Below are positions 25,928 to 33,873 of a DNA stretch of 64,000 nucleotides, piece after piece (position 1 is the first letter of the stretch; every line of letters begins with the position of its first letter). The position numbers and the translations under genes were made by a program. Origin of the DNA: JAIEOG01 sp964611895 (GTDB taxonomy: Bacteria; Bdellovibrionota; FAC87; UBA2466); NCBI GenBank assembly GCA_964611895.1, contig CAZTDN010000008.1:1-64000 (forward strand), written 5' to 3'. Under the pieces are notes generated by a model. The model was not told the origin of the DNA. It saw only the letters and a program-made list of their open reading frames with translations, and made no database searches.

Positions 25928-26944
25928 ATGAACGTACTGTTCGTAGGAAATACCGATAGCACATCGACTTCTCAGTTCTATTGCTCCTCGATGCGCCAAC
26001 TTGGTCATGAGGTCCGCGCCTGGGACCCCGGATTTCTCACCCCTCGCAGCATTCTCGAGCGCATCACACAGAAATTGCGCGGAGCCCCTGCCCCTTCAAA
26101 GGTTCGCGCATTGAACCAGCGTTTCATTCAACTCTGCCGGGAAGGTAGGTTTGATCTGGTCTTCGTGATGGGGGAAACCTACCTTTCCCAAGAAGCTCTA
26201 GAAACCGCCAGGAAATCTACTTCGAATCCACGGCTGGTTTTTCACTCCCACGACAATCTTTTCTTTCACGAGCTTTTTAAAGCTCCCGATTTTTTTGAGA
26301 CGCTTGCTACTTACAGCGCAGTTTTTACCACCAAGTCACAGAACGTAGTTCGCTACCAGCAGCTGGGCCAGGCAAATAGCTACTACATTCCCAGCGCGTT
26401 TGAACCTTCGCTCCACCGCCCCATTCCCCAGAACGAGAGTCAGATCGGCCGCGAATACGACGTCACTTTTATCGGAACCTATGATGACTCTCGAGTGCGC
26501 TGGCTGAACCAAGCTGGATGGGAACGCCTCCACGTGTGGGGAAATGACTGGAAGAGATTTCCACAGTTCAATCAATATCAGGATCGAATAGAACCCCGGG
26601 CAGTTTACTACACCCGACTCGCTGACTTGTTTAGTCGCAGCCGCTGTTCCTTGGGGCTGCTAAGAGAGGAGGCCGGAGATCTTCACACTCAGCGCACTTT
26701 CGAAATTCCCGCCTGCGGAAGCTTGCAATTTGCTCCTCGAAACGCAGAAATCCAGACTTTTTTTGAGGAAGGCAAGGAAATCGTGCTTTTTGACTCTCCT
26801 GAAGAGCTCAAAGACAAGCTCGATTACTACCTATCGAACGAGAGCGAGCGCCGCAGCATTGCGCGAGCAGGCCACCAGCGCTGCCTAATGGGAGGCCATA
26901 CCTACTTGGACCGAGTTCAAACTATCTTACAATCTATCGACTGA
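25928..26944 (+). CDS. CgeB-like glycosyltransferase
   Basis: A 338-residue GT-B protein. The N-terminal half (VLFVGNTDSTSTSQFY...ALNQRF) and FVMGETYLSQ look like the acceptor domain. The C-terminal half carries DVTFIGTYDDSRVRWL and RTFEIPACGSLQFAPRNAEIQTFFEEGKEIVLFDSPEEL, the pattern of the YkvP/CgeB family (Glycos_transf_1_3). It probably modifies a surface glycan or protein. The gene seems to be leaderless and sits behind tandem operator-like repeats, so it may be tightly controlled. It overlaps the convergent gene by 11 bases. Confidence 0.85.
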   Translation: MNVLFVGNTDSTSTSQFYCSSMRQLGHEVRAWDPGFLTPRSILERITQKLRGAPAPSKVRALNQRFIQLCREGRFDLVFVMGETYLSQEALETARKSTSNPRLVFHSHDNLFFHELFKAPDFFETLATYSAVFTTKSQNVVRYQQLGQANSYYIPSAFEPSLHRPIPQNESQIGREYDVTFIGTYDDSRVRWLNQAGWERLHVWGNDWKRFPQFNQYQDRIEPRAVYYTRLADLFSRSRCSLGLLREEAGDLHTQRTFEIPACGSLQFAPRNAEIQTFFEEGKEIVLFDSPEELKDKLDYYLSNESERRSIARAGHQRCLMGGHTYLDRVQTILQSID

Positions 26945-28331
26945 ATTTTTTGAATTGGAATCGATTTTCCCTCGGCAGAAAGGCAAGTTCAACTCGCACC
27001 TTCAGACGGCCTGAGTGGGCTTCTAGGTACCAACCTCCCTTCGAGTCTTTTTTCACTAACTCAGAGGCAAGTCTACCCGACACGATCTGCCCGAAACGCT
27101 CAAAAATCTGCGTACGCAGTGCCGCAAAGTCTTTGGGGTTTTCGTGCATCAGCTTCTCCATGAAATGGTGCAGAACTCCGCCGGGCTGTCGACTCTGAGC
27201 CGCAACTCCAGCCAAAAGCGCCAATTCTTCATCGTTAAGTTTCAACTCCGGCTTCGCTTCACCTAACTGACCGCGGAAAACAACGCGTTCCGTGGAAGGG
27301 ACAATTTCTGGTTTTCTCAACAGCTGCTTGGTGAGCGCGGAAAACTTTCTTTCCACCGTAGCCAGCCCCAGTTTTTTGAGTTCTCGGGGAGAATGATGAA
27401 ACTCGCGTTTGAGTCCTTTTCGAACATGGAGCATAAAAAAGGCGTCTAAAAAGCTCCAGCACCCATGCGCGTCTAGCTCCTCCGCCTCCGCAACCCTGCG
27501 GAGCAGATGAGAGTGCTCTGCGAAAAAGTTATCAAAACGAAAGTCCTGGACCTGCGCAGTGAGCAGAGGATCACTCAGAACTCCTTCGCCAAAAGCATCG
27601 ATTCTTCTCTGATGAAAATCGGCATACCAAGCATAGAGTCGAGAGTAAGCACGCGAACCGGGTCCGTAGAGCAAGTCACCTGCTAAGAAGGCCTTTACCT
27701 CGTCCCGGCTCATGTCGTTGCGAAAAAATAGAGTTTCCTGCTTCCAGAGCAAGAAGTTTTCCAAAGCGTTTTGCCAAGCCGGTTCCTTCGGAACCGCTGC
27801 CGTTATAAACAAATAAAACAAATCGACATTTTCATCGTCCTGCCGAGGAAAAGGGACGAGATCTTCGGCTTTTGGCGCCGGCAAACCGGCCAAGGCACGA
27901 GCGAACTCTAGCTGCGCTTCGAATTCAAGCTCAGTAGCAGGTGGTACATGGCGATTCAGCCACCCCAAAACCCCAAAACTTTCCCATTCCTTTCCTGTGT
28001 TGGGCATTTCAAAGGAGGCAGGTTGGTAGGCCCGCGGATTGTTCATCTCGCTGGCCAGCCCCTCCCAAAGTTCTGGAGTCAGTTTCTCAACAATGTTCCA
28101 CAGAGCGAACGTCCGCCACGCGTCCTCGTAGGTATTTCTGTCGAGAAAGGTTTTTCGAACTTCATTGATAGAAAGGGGAGAATTAGAAAACGCTTCTTGA
28201 AAAGCAGGACTCTCTACCAGAATGAGGTAGTGGCAAAGGACGGGGGGGAGTTGAATATCTACGTTATCGTTCGACTTCGCCGCTGGGGAAACCATCCCCC
28301 AAAAAACCAATATGAAAATCGCCGCCCGCAT
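26934..28331 (-). CDS. Hypothetical exported protein
   Basis: Unrecognised protein of 465 residues. The ATG at 28331 has a strong AGGAG ribosome site and gives a signal peptide (MRAAIFILVFWGM, cleavage near SPAAKS). The mature part is Glu/Phe/Leu-rich and helical with few cysteines. No catalytic motif is apparent. It follows the DCC-family gene after about 90 bases on the same strand. Its 3' end overlaps the CgeB-like gene by 11 bases. An upstream in-frame start would add 29 residues without a ribosome site and is rejected. Confidence 0.75.
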   Translation of the reverse strand: MRAAIFILVFWGMVSPAAKSNDNVDIQLPPVLCHYLILVESPAFQEAFSNSPLSINEVRKTFLDRNTYEDAWRTFALWNIVEKLTPELWEGLASEMNNPRAYQPASFEMPNTGKEWESFGVLGWLNRHVPPATELEFEAQLEFARALAGLPAPKAEDLVPFPRQDDENVDLFYLFITAAVPKEPAWQNALENFLLWKQETLFFRNDMSRDEVKAFLAGDLLYGPGSRAYSRLYAWYADFHQRRIDAFGEGVLSDPLLTAQVQDFRFDNFFAEHSHLLRRVAEAEELDAHGCWSFLDAFFMLHVRKGLKREFHHSPRELKKLGLATVERKFSALTKQLLRKPEIVPSTERVVFRGQLGEAKPELKLNDEELALLAGVAAQSRQPGGVLHHFMEKLMHENPKDFAALRTQIFERFGQIVSGRLASELVKKDSKGGWYLEAHSGRLKVRVELAFLPRENRFQFKKFSR

Positions 28332-28423
28332 GAGATCTCCTGCAAAAAAGTAAGGCGGGAACATAGCGGAGCTGCCTGGCAATCTCAACGGCAAAATATA
28401 CGCTGTAACTCTGGGCACTTAAC

Positions 28424-28837
28424 TCAGGGCAGGAACCTCTCATCGGCCCCCGAGGCCATGAAACACTGCTGCCTGCCAAAAACAGCCCAGCGATGACGGG
28501 CGATCCAGTTATATAGAGTATCCGCCCACCCTCGCGGAATCCCTCCCAACACCCAGCCCAGACCCGCCGGCATTCCACCGCAAGCGCGCAAAAGACGCAC
28601 CACCGCTTCGGATCTAAAGTAACGCTCTCCTCGCTCCCAATACACGAGGGTCGCAGCCTCTCCCTGGGGAAAGTCGAACATCAAAGCTCTGGCGGTGACT
28701 CCTTGCAATGGCGCAAAGGCTAGCCTGTGGCGTCTATCCAACCAGATCAACACTCCAACGGTGCGATTGCAAAAAACACACTCCCCATCAAAGAAAACGA
28801 TTCTGCGATTGAGATTTGGTATTACGTCTGAAGCCAC
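28424..28837 (-). CDS. Thiol-disulfide oxidoreductase DCC family (DUF393)
   Basis: A 137-residue protein with the D-x-x-C-x-x-C motif that names the family (FFDGECVFCNRTV, Cys19 and Cys22). The family is thioredoxin-like in shape; its substrate is unsettled. The C-terminal WLGGIPRGWADTLYNWIARHRWAVFG pattern is usual for the family. It starts with GTG and overlaps the end of the upstream glycosyltransferase by 16 bases, which implies coupled translation. It is probably the fourth gene of the ABC/glycosyltransferase operon. Confidence 0.88.
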   Translation of the reverse strand: MASDVIPNLNRRIVFFDGECVFCNRTVGVLIWLDRRHRLAFAPLQGVTARALMFDFPQGEAATLVYWERGERYFRSEAVVRLLRACGGMPAGLGWVLGGIPRGWADTLYNWIARHRWAVFGRQQCFMASGADERFLP

Positions 28838-29925
28838 TGCGCCACGCTCGCTAGATGGAATCCTGGATTCATCTTGCTCGAAAATTCTTCGTACAACTGG
28901 GACAGGGTTTGGGGGGGCATTTCCAAAGCGGACTCCATTCCATGCCGGAGGCTTTCAAAATCTGCCCCAACCGGAAAGTACGGCGCTAGGTCGATGGTTT
29001 TGGTCACTTGAGTTGCTAGCACGGGCACACCGTAACGAAGCGCTTCGACGGTTTTGACTGGGAACGCGCCGTCTTGGGTGCGGTTGGCTCGGTAAAAAAG
29101 CACTGCCAACCGGAGTTTTTTCCAAACAGACGCGACCTGGTTCCTAGGAACCCAAGGAAAATAATGAAAGTTAGTATACTTTTTCCAGCTTTCGAGGACT
29201 TCCATCCCCTTGGCGTCCGTTCGCCCCATCAGCACAAAGCCCCATTGGGGATACTCTTGGATGAACTTTTCAAAGAGTTCAAAATCAAATCCTTCATAGA
29301 AGAACGAACCGACATATCCCATGACTTCCGGAGGGAATCCGTCGGGGAAAAACACCTCCGCTTTGGCTTCTGTTTCATTTGCGGTGAACTCCATAGGCGG
29401 CAGCAGCGTGTGGACTTTAGATGCATGTTCCGCCAAGAATTTACTGGCCGTGGTGTTCTGGCACACGATCACCCGAGCCTTACGACAAAGCGCACCGGCT
29501 GCTGTGTGGCGATAAGGATCATCAAAAACCGAAAACACGTCGACGTAGGGAAGCCGTTCAGCGAGAGACTCGTCCAGCCCTCCCTGCACCCAAATAACCG
29601 GGTTGCCTCCAAGCTTGGCGATTTGCTTTTCGATCAGCAGCTTTTGCCGCTTGAGATCAAACTGGCGAATCCACGGCACGCGTTGCATCGGCAAAATCGG
29701 CAACTGTGCGACGTGGAGTTTGGGGTGGGTTTCAACAACAGGCACGTACGACCGCCACCCTGCCCCGTCCAGCCAAACCACATCCACACCGTTTCTAACC
29801 AAAGTGTAAGCAAGGGACTGCTGAACAAACCCGTGCTTTTCCCAAAAACGGCAATAACTCAAAAATAAAACGCCGCGCCGGTGGCGGTAGTAGCGAAGAA
29901 CTGTATCTAGGTTAGCTCTGGACAT
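28822..29925 (-). CDS. Glycosyltransferase (GT-B type)
   Basis: A 367-residue protein. Features are an N-terminal RGVLFLSYCRFWEKHGFVQQSLAYTLVRNG, a middle VFSVFDDPYRH segment, and a late DGAFPVKTVEALRYGVPVLAT with the donor-binding E-x7 pattern. It is a family 1/4-like glycosyltransferase; the closest group includes enzymes of polysaccharide assembly. The start overlaps the ABC ATPase gene by 14 bases and the end overlaps the DCC gene by 16 bases. The operon setting with a transporter suggests surface polymer work, but the donor is unknown. Confidence 0.82.
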   Translation of the reverse strand: MSRANLDTVLRYYRHRRGVLFLSYCRFWEKHGFVQQSLAYTLVRNGVDVVWLDGAGWRSYVPVVETHPKLHVAQLPILPMQRVPWIRQFDLKRQKLLIEKQIAKLGGNPVIWVQGGLDESLAERLPYVDVFSVFDDPYRHTAAGALCRKARVIVCQNTTASKFLAEHASKVHTLLPPMEFTANETEAKAEVFFPDGFPPEVMGYVGSFFYEGFDFELFEKFIQEYPQWGFVLMGRTDAKGMEVLESWKKYTNFHYFPWVPRNQVASVWKKLRLAVLFYRANRTQDGAFPVKTVEALRYGVPVLATQVTKTIDLAPYFPVGADFESLRHGMESALEMPPQTLSQLYEEFSSKMNPGFHLASVAQWLQT

Positions 29926-31264
29926 CCGTATCCATCACGAACTCGTCTTCCTCGTGTTCTTCTTCAGGAAGAGTGAGCACGTCTAGTTTCGCGTTATAGG
30001 ACAAAACTTCCGCATAGCGGCCAAACGCCACTAGCGTATCAAAAAGCGAATCTAGTTTCTCGTTCGGGAAATAGGTCTGTAAACGAGAAATAACGGCTTC
30101 ACGCTCGATTTCATGATTGGGGCTTTGCTCCAGCCAGGCTAATAGGGTCTGAATGATACGTAGGCTTTTGACCTGGTTTGAAAACAATACTTTTCTGTCG
30201 GCAGAGTCAGAACGGACGAACTTTTTACCAAAATCGGTGAACACGACTAATTGTTTAGGGGTTTCGACAAAGTCTAGAATTTCCGCCGTTTTGGTCACTG
30301 CAAGAGAATGGCCGAACTCGCTCTCTGTTTCGTTGGCGAGTTTAAAAATATCCATTTTGCCGCCAGCATCATCCAGCACTTCTAGCAAACCGATGACTTC
30401 GGAGGGAGAAACTGGGGGGAGGTTTTCCAAACCTTGGTACCAAGACGGCTGAGAAAGCGCTGGGCGTTCTGTCTCCTCGGGAATCAAGGCTTCGGTTAAA
30501 ACGGAGTGGATGACGTTGATCAACTCCTGAATTTTTGGATCTTTTGGATCCCGCGGGTGCGCCAAGGGATTGGTCAATACGGTACGGATATGGCCGGGAT
30601 CGGCTCCAAACACAAAAATTCTCTGGGCCATCATCACTGCCTCAAAGATATCATGCGTTACCATCACCACGCTCTTTACGGCTTTACTACGCTCTTGCCA
30701 GATATCAATGACTTCGGACCGCATCGTCTCCGCCGTCAAAACATCGACAGCGCTAAAGGGTTCATCCAAAACCAAGACCTCGGGCCGTACCGCCAACGCT
30801 CGCGCGATACCCACCCTCTGTCGCATCCCGCCCGAAAGTTCTCTGGGATACGCTTCTTCGAACCCCCCCAGGCCTACCATTTCAATGCTTTCTTCAACGC
30901 GCGTATCGATCTGGCGGTAGTTCAGGCCCAGGTGGTGCAATCCCAGACTTACGTTTTGCTCGACGGTAAACCAGGGCAGGAGCGCAAAATTTTGGAAAAC
31001 CATCGCTAATCGCTCATTGATCCCGGTCAGTGGCTTGCCATGGCAGAGAACACGCCCTTCACTGGGGCGGATGAGTCCAGCCATAATCTTTATCGTAGTG
31101 GTCTTGCCGCACCCTGACGGCCCCAGAAAGGCGACAATCTCACCCTCTTGAACAGAAATATTGATGTTCTTTAAAACCTGGATCTCTCGCCCTCGCTCCA
31201 GCTGAAAGCTGTGCGAGATCCGTTCTAGAGCCAAAAGGGGTTCATGTGTTTTGGTTGTCGACAT
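29912..31264 (-). CDS. ABC transporter ATPase with C-terminal AAA-associated domain
   Basis: A 450-residue nitrate/sulfonate/taurine-type ATPase. Walker A is LGPSGCGKTTTIKIMAG, the signature is LSGGMRQRVGIARALAV and Walker B is VLVLDEPFSAVD. Residues beyond about 275 form an extra domain (EVIGLLEVLDDAGGKMDIFKLANETE) of the AAA-associated C-terminal type that follows ATPases of this subfamily. It powers the fused permease encoded 6 bases upstream. No substrate-binding protein gene is seen nearby, which is common for this subfamily. The substrate is unknown. Confidence 0.92.
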   Translation of the reverse strand: MSTTKTHEPLLALERISHSFQLERGREIQVLKNINISVQEGEIVAFLGPSGCGKTTTIKIMAGLIRPSEGRVLCHGKPLTGINERLAMVFQNFALLPWFTVEQNVSLGLHHLGLNYRQIDTRVEESIEMVGLGGFEEAYPRELSGGMRQRVGIARALAVRPEVLVLDEPFSAVDVLTAETMRSEVIDIWQERSKAVKSVVMVTHDIFEAVMMAQRIFVFGADPGHIRTVLTNPLAHPRDPKDPKIQELINVIHSVLTEALIPEETERPALSQPSWYQGLENLPPVSPSEVIGLLEVLDDAGGKMDIFKLANETESEFGHSLAVTKTAEILDFVETPKQLVVFTDFGKKFVRSDSADRKVLFSNQVKSLRIIQTLLAWLEQSPNHEIEREAVISRLQTYFPNEKLDSLFDTLVAFGRYAEVLSYNAKLDVLTLPEEEHEEDEFVMDTDVQS

Positions 31265-31270
31265 ATTCCA

Positions 31271-32998
31271 CTAACTATCAAACCGAAACTTGGTCTCGGC
31301 CAAACGATACAAACTTCCCCAAAAAAACCGGTTCAGCAAAACTACCGTGGTTACCATCACCAAGATCGCCCCAGCCAAAACAGGAAAATTACCCTGTTGC
31401 GCCGCTATAGTGATCGCAGAGCCAATGCCGGTCGCTACCACGGTCTTATCACCGAGTTGGATGATCTCAGACACAATGCACGCATTCCAAGCCCCGCCTG
31501 CTGCGGTAATCCAACCATTCAGCAAGGACGGAAAAATAGCCGGCACAACAATCGAGCGCCAATAATGCCAACCTCTGAGCTGAAACACTTCGGCAACATC
31601 GAGAATCTGACGCGGAATTTGAGTCGCGCCACTGATAACGTTGAATAGGATATACCATTGTGACGCGAACAGCATCAGTACAACCGCCCCTATTTCCACG
31701 CTCAGTCCGGCCGCCAAAAACAGCGAAGCCAAAATGGGAAAGAGCATCGGCGCCGGAAAGGAGGCTACTATCTGCACCAAGGGTTGCATCCGCGTGGTCC
31801 ATTTCGGATTAGTGCCGATGAAAACCCCCACTGGAATAGTCCAAAGACTCCCGATGACTACCGCTGCTATCACCCTGAGAAACGTAAAAAAAGTATCGCG
31901 GAAATACTGCAGCCACACCGCGCCCGGTGTGGCAACCATCAGGTCTCCCATGATCCGAATCCCGTAAACAAACGCAAGAATGCCCAAGCCGATTAAACTC
32001 AAGCGAATCAATAGCGGAAAACTCGAACGTAGCCTTCGATCCACCGCGGGATTCCAAGAGTGCTCGGTCACCGTATTCACGCTCTTTTGAATTTCCCGTT
32101 TCCACTCCTGCGCTTTGCTCTCAAAGAATGCCAGCACTCGAGATTTTTTGAGCCAATCCAAAACAAACGAACGTCCCCGCGCACTGGGGTCGGCATCCAT
32201 CTTGAACCGCTCAGACCACACGACCAGCGGAGCCCAAATGCACCGGTCCATCACGATGATGAGCGCGAACATGATAGCGATACCCGCGAAAATAGCTTGG
32301 GTATCCTGTCGTTCATAAGCCACCGCCATATAGGAGCCGATACCGGGCAGACGGAAGTCGTTATCCCCTAGAGAAAAGGACTCTATTACCATCAGAAAAA
32401 ACCAACCACCCGCCATGGACAGCATGCTGTTCCAAAGTAGTCCATTGGCGGCGAAGGGGATTTCTACTTTTTTGAGAGTATCCAGCCGATTGAGGTGGAA
32501 GACTTTGCTCATATCGCGCAGCTCGCCGGGAACCGTTTTGAGCGAAGAGTAGAAACTAAAGACCATATTCCATCCCTGACCGGTAAAGATCATCAGGATC
32601 GCAGCCAGCTCCAGACCCAAATTCGAGTTGGGAAACAGCCCAACCAAAGCAAGAACCAATCCTGGCATAAAACCCAGGACGGGAACGCTCTGCAAAATAT
32701 CCAAAAGCGGAATGAGTATGGGCTCGGCCAAACGAGACTTTGCCGCCATGTAGCCGTAGAACAGGGTAAAGAGGAGGGAAAAAAGGTAACCCAGAGAGAC
32801 TCGAACGAGTGAAAAAAATGCGTAACGAACCAGCGAACCTAAACCCAGATCGATTTCAGTACGGGGTCGAAAGGGCCCTGCCCATTCTTGGGCAACAGCC
32901 ACCAGAAAATAGATAACTACAGCCAGACCAATAAGCAAAAACACGTCGACAAGAGAAAACGCCCTCCCAACCCTGACTCGAGCGTGGATCAAACTCAC
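31271..32998 (-). CDS. Fused tandem ABC transporter permease
   Basis: A 575-residue inner-membrane protein made of two BPD-type permease domains. Each has about five to six helices and an EAA-like loop: LRDMSKVFHLNRLDTLKKVEIPFA in the first half and RQILDVAEVFQLRGWHYWRSIVVPA in the second. The two halves can form the whole channel. The GTG at 32998 is chosen because GAGGAG lies six bases upstream; a TTG at 33019 is the alternative. The ATPase gene follows after 6 bases. A promoter-like TCGACA/GATATT pair lies between this gene and the thioesterase. Substrate unknown. Confidence 0.9.
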   Translation of the reverse strand: MSLIHARVRVGRAFSLVDVFLLIGLAVVIYFLVAVAQEWAGPFRPRTEIDLGLGSLVRYAFFSLVRVSLGYLFSLLFTLFYGYMAAKSRLAEPILIPLLDILQSVPVLGFMPGLVLALVGLFPNSNLGLELAAILMIFTGQGWNMVFSFYSSLKTVPGELRDMSKVFHLNRLDTLKKVEIPFAANGLLWNSMLSMAGGWFFLMVIESFSLGDNDFRLPGIGSYMAVAYERQDTQAIFAGIAIMFALIIVMDRCIWAPLVVWSERFKMDADPSARGRSFVLDWLKKSRVLAFFESKAQEWKREIQKSVNTVTEHSWNPAVDRRLRSSFPLLIRLSLIGLGILAFVYGIRIMGDLMVATPGAVWLQYFRDTFFTFLRVIAAVVIGSLWTIPVGVFIGTNPKWTTRMQPLVQIVASFPAPMLFPILASLFLAAGLSVEIGAVVLMLFASQWYILFNVISGATQIPRQILDVAEVFQLRGWHYWRSIVVPAIFPSLLNGWITAAGGAWNACIVSEIIQLGDKTVVATGIGSAITIAAQQGNFPVLAGAILVMVTTVVLLNRFFWGSLYRLAETKFRFDS

Positions 32999-33121
32999 AG
33001 CGCGCTCCTCGACATGCAAAACCCATAGTCCGAAACCAATTCCCGGAAAATAATTAGAGTCTGTAATATCAAACGATTACGGGTTTTTGTCGAGGGAAAG
33101 TTGCCTTTGGCGCTTTGCGCC

Positions 33122-33613
33122 TTAGCGAAAATACTTCGACCAGCCTTGCACATCGGTTCCTGGCATTATTCGTTGCGCCTGATCCAAAGTAGGGAGCACA
33201 AACTCCGCCTCCGCGGAAACTAACACCCCTCGGCCAGGGTACGAGATCTTGCCGGTCGCCGTGAACCCATTCTCTGTTTGCGTGACTAACTCGGCCTCGC
33301 ACAGGTAGGTTTTCCCCGGTTCAACCCCCCGACGGTAGGACAGATTCAGTTTGCGAGTCATCGGCATTTTTTCCCAGTGGAATACGGCGATATACCCCAT
33401 GGTTTCGTCCAAAACAGAGGAGACAATCCCCCCATGCAAAAATCCTGGGTAAGACTGGTACGCTGTTGGCAGGGTGAAAAGGGTTTTGGCGCCATTGGCG
33501 GTCTGTTCAAACTCCAAGTGCAAACCTTGGGGGTTGTTTTCTGGGGGGGCGCACACAAAACATTTCACCCCTTGCAAACCAATCCGCCGTGAATGTTTAA
33601 AACTCTCCGACAT
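33122..33613 (-). CDS. PaaI-like hotdog-fold thioesterase
   Basis: A 163-residue acyl-CoA thioesterase-type protein. The HGGI catalytic segment is visible in YPGFLHGGIVSSVLDETMG, with a hotdog helix after it. CFVCAPPENNPQGLHLEF at the N-terminus is typical of this PaaI-like branch. It probably hydrolyses a small or aromatic acyl-CoA. It is read leftward away from a divergent basic-protein gene and is separated from the ABC operon by about 120 bases, so it may or may not be cotranscribed with it. Confidence 0.88.
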   Translation of the reverse strand: MSESFKHSRRIGLQGVKCFVCAPPENNPQGLHLEFEQTANGAKTLFTLPTAYQSYPGFLHGGIVSSVLDETMGYIAVFHWEKMPMTRKLNLSYRRGVEPGKTYLCEAELVTQTENGFTATGKISYPGRGVLVSAEAEFVLPTLDQAQRIMPGTDVQGWSKYFR

Positions 33614-33687
33614 AGCGGGGTTTTAGCTCGCCTTCCGCTGAATTTCGATCTAATTTCCAAGGAGTTTTTTACTTTGAGGTGAATCCA

Positions 33688-33831
33688 ATGGCTCGAAAAA
33701 CCGCGCGCAAGAAAGCAAAACGCAAAGCAAAAATACGTAGTGGCCGGCAGCAACAACGGCAAAACCCCCGAATCGCTGCTCGCCGCAAGGCAAAAAAACG
33801 CATGCGCAACCGCAAACATTCGGACAGTTAA
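33688..33831 (+). CDS. Small extremely basic protein (47 residues)
   Basis: A short gene with a strong GAGGTG ribosome site six bases before the ATG. The product has about 22 Lys or Arg in 47 residues, no acidic residue until Asp46, and Ala/Arg/Lys runs (ARKTARKKAKRKAK at the N-terminus). This composition fits a nucleic-acid-binding peptide, such as a histone-H1-like tail or a small ribosome-associated protein, but I recognise no family. It ends just before the lon promoter and has the same direction. The strong start signal and the sharp composition argue against chance. Confidence 0.65.
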   Translation: MARKTARKKAKRKAKIRSGRQQQRQNPRIAARRKAKKRMRNRKHSDS

Positions 33832-33833
33832 GT

Positions 33834-33863
33834 TTGACCTTTCTCGGCTCCGGCACATACTTT
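33834..33863 (+). promoter_or_regulatory. Promoter of lon
   Basis: TTGACC (33834-33839) and TACTTT (33858-33863) have an 18-base spacer. Transcription would start near 33870, only a few bases before the ATG at 33874. It does not look like a heat-shock sigma32 promoter. The TTG at 33862 falls inside the -10 box. Confidence 0.45.
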
Positions 33864-33873
33864 GTATAAAGGT

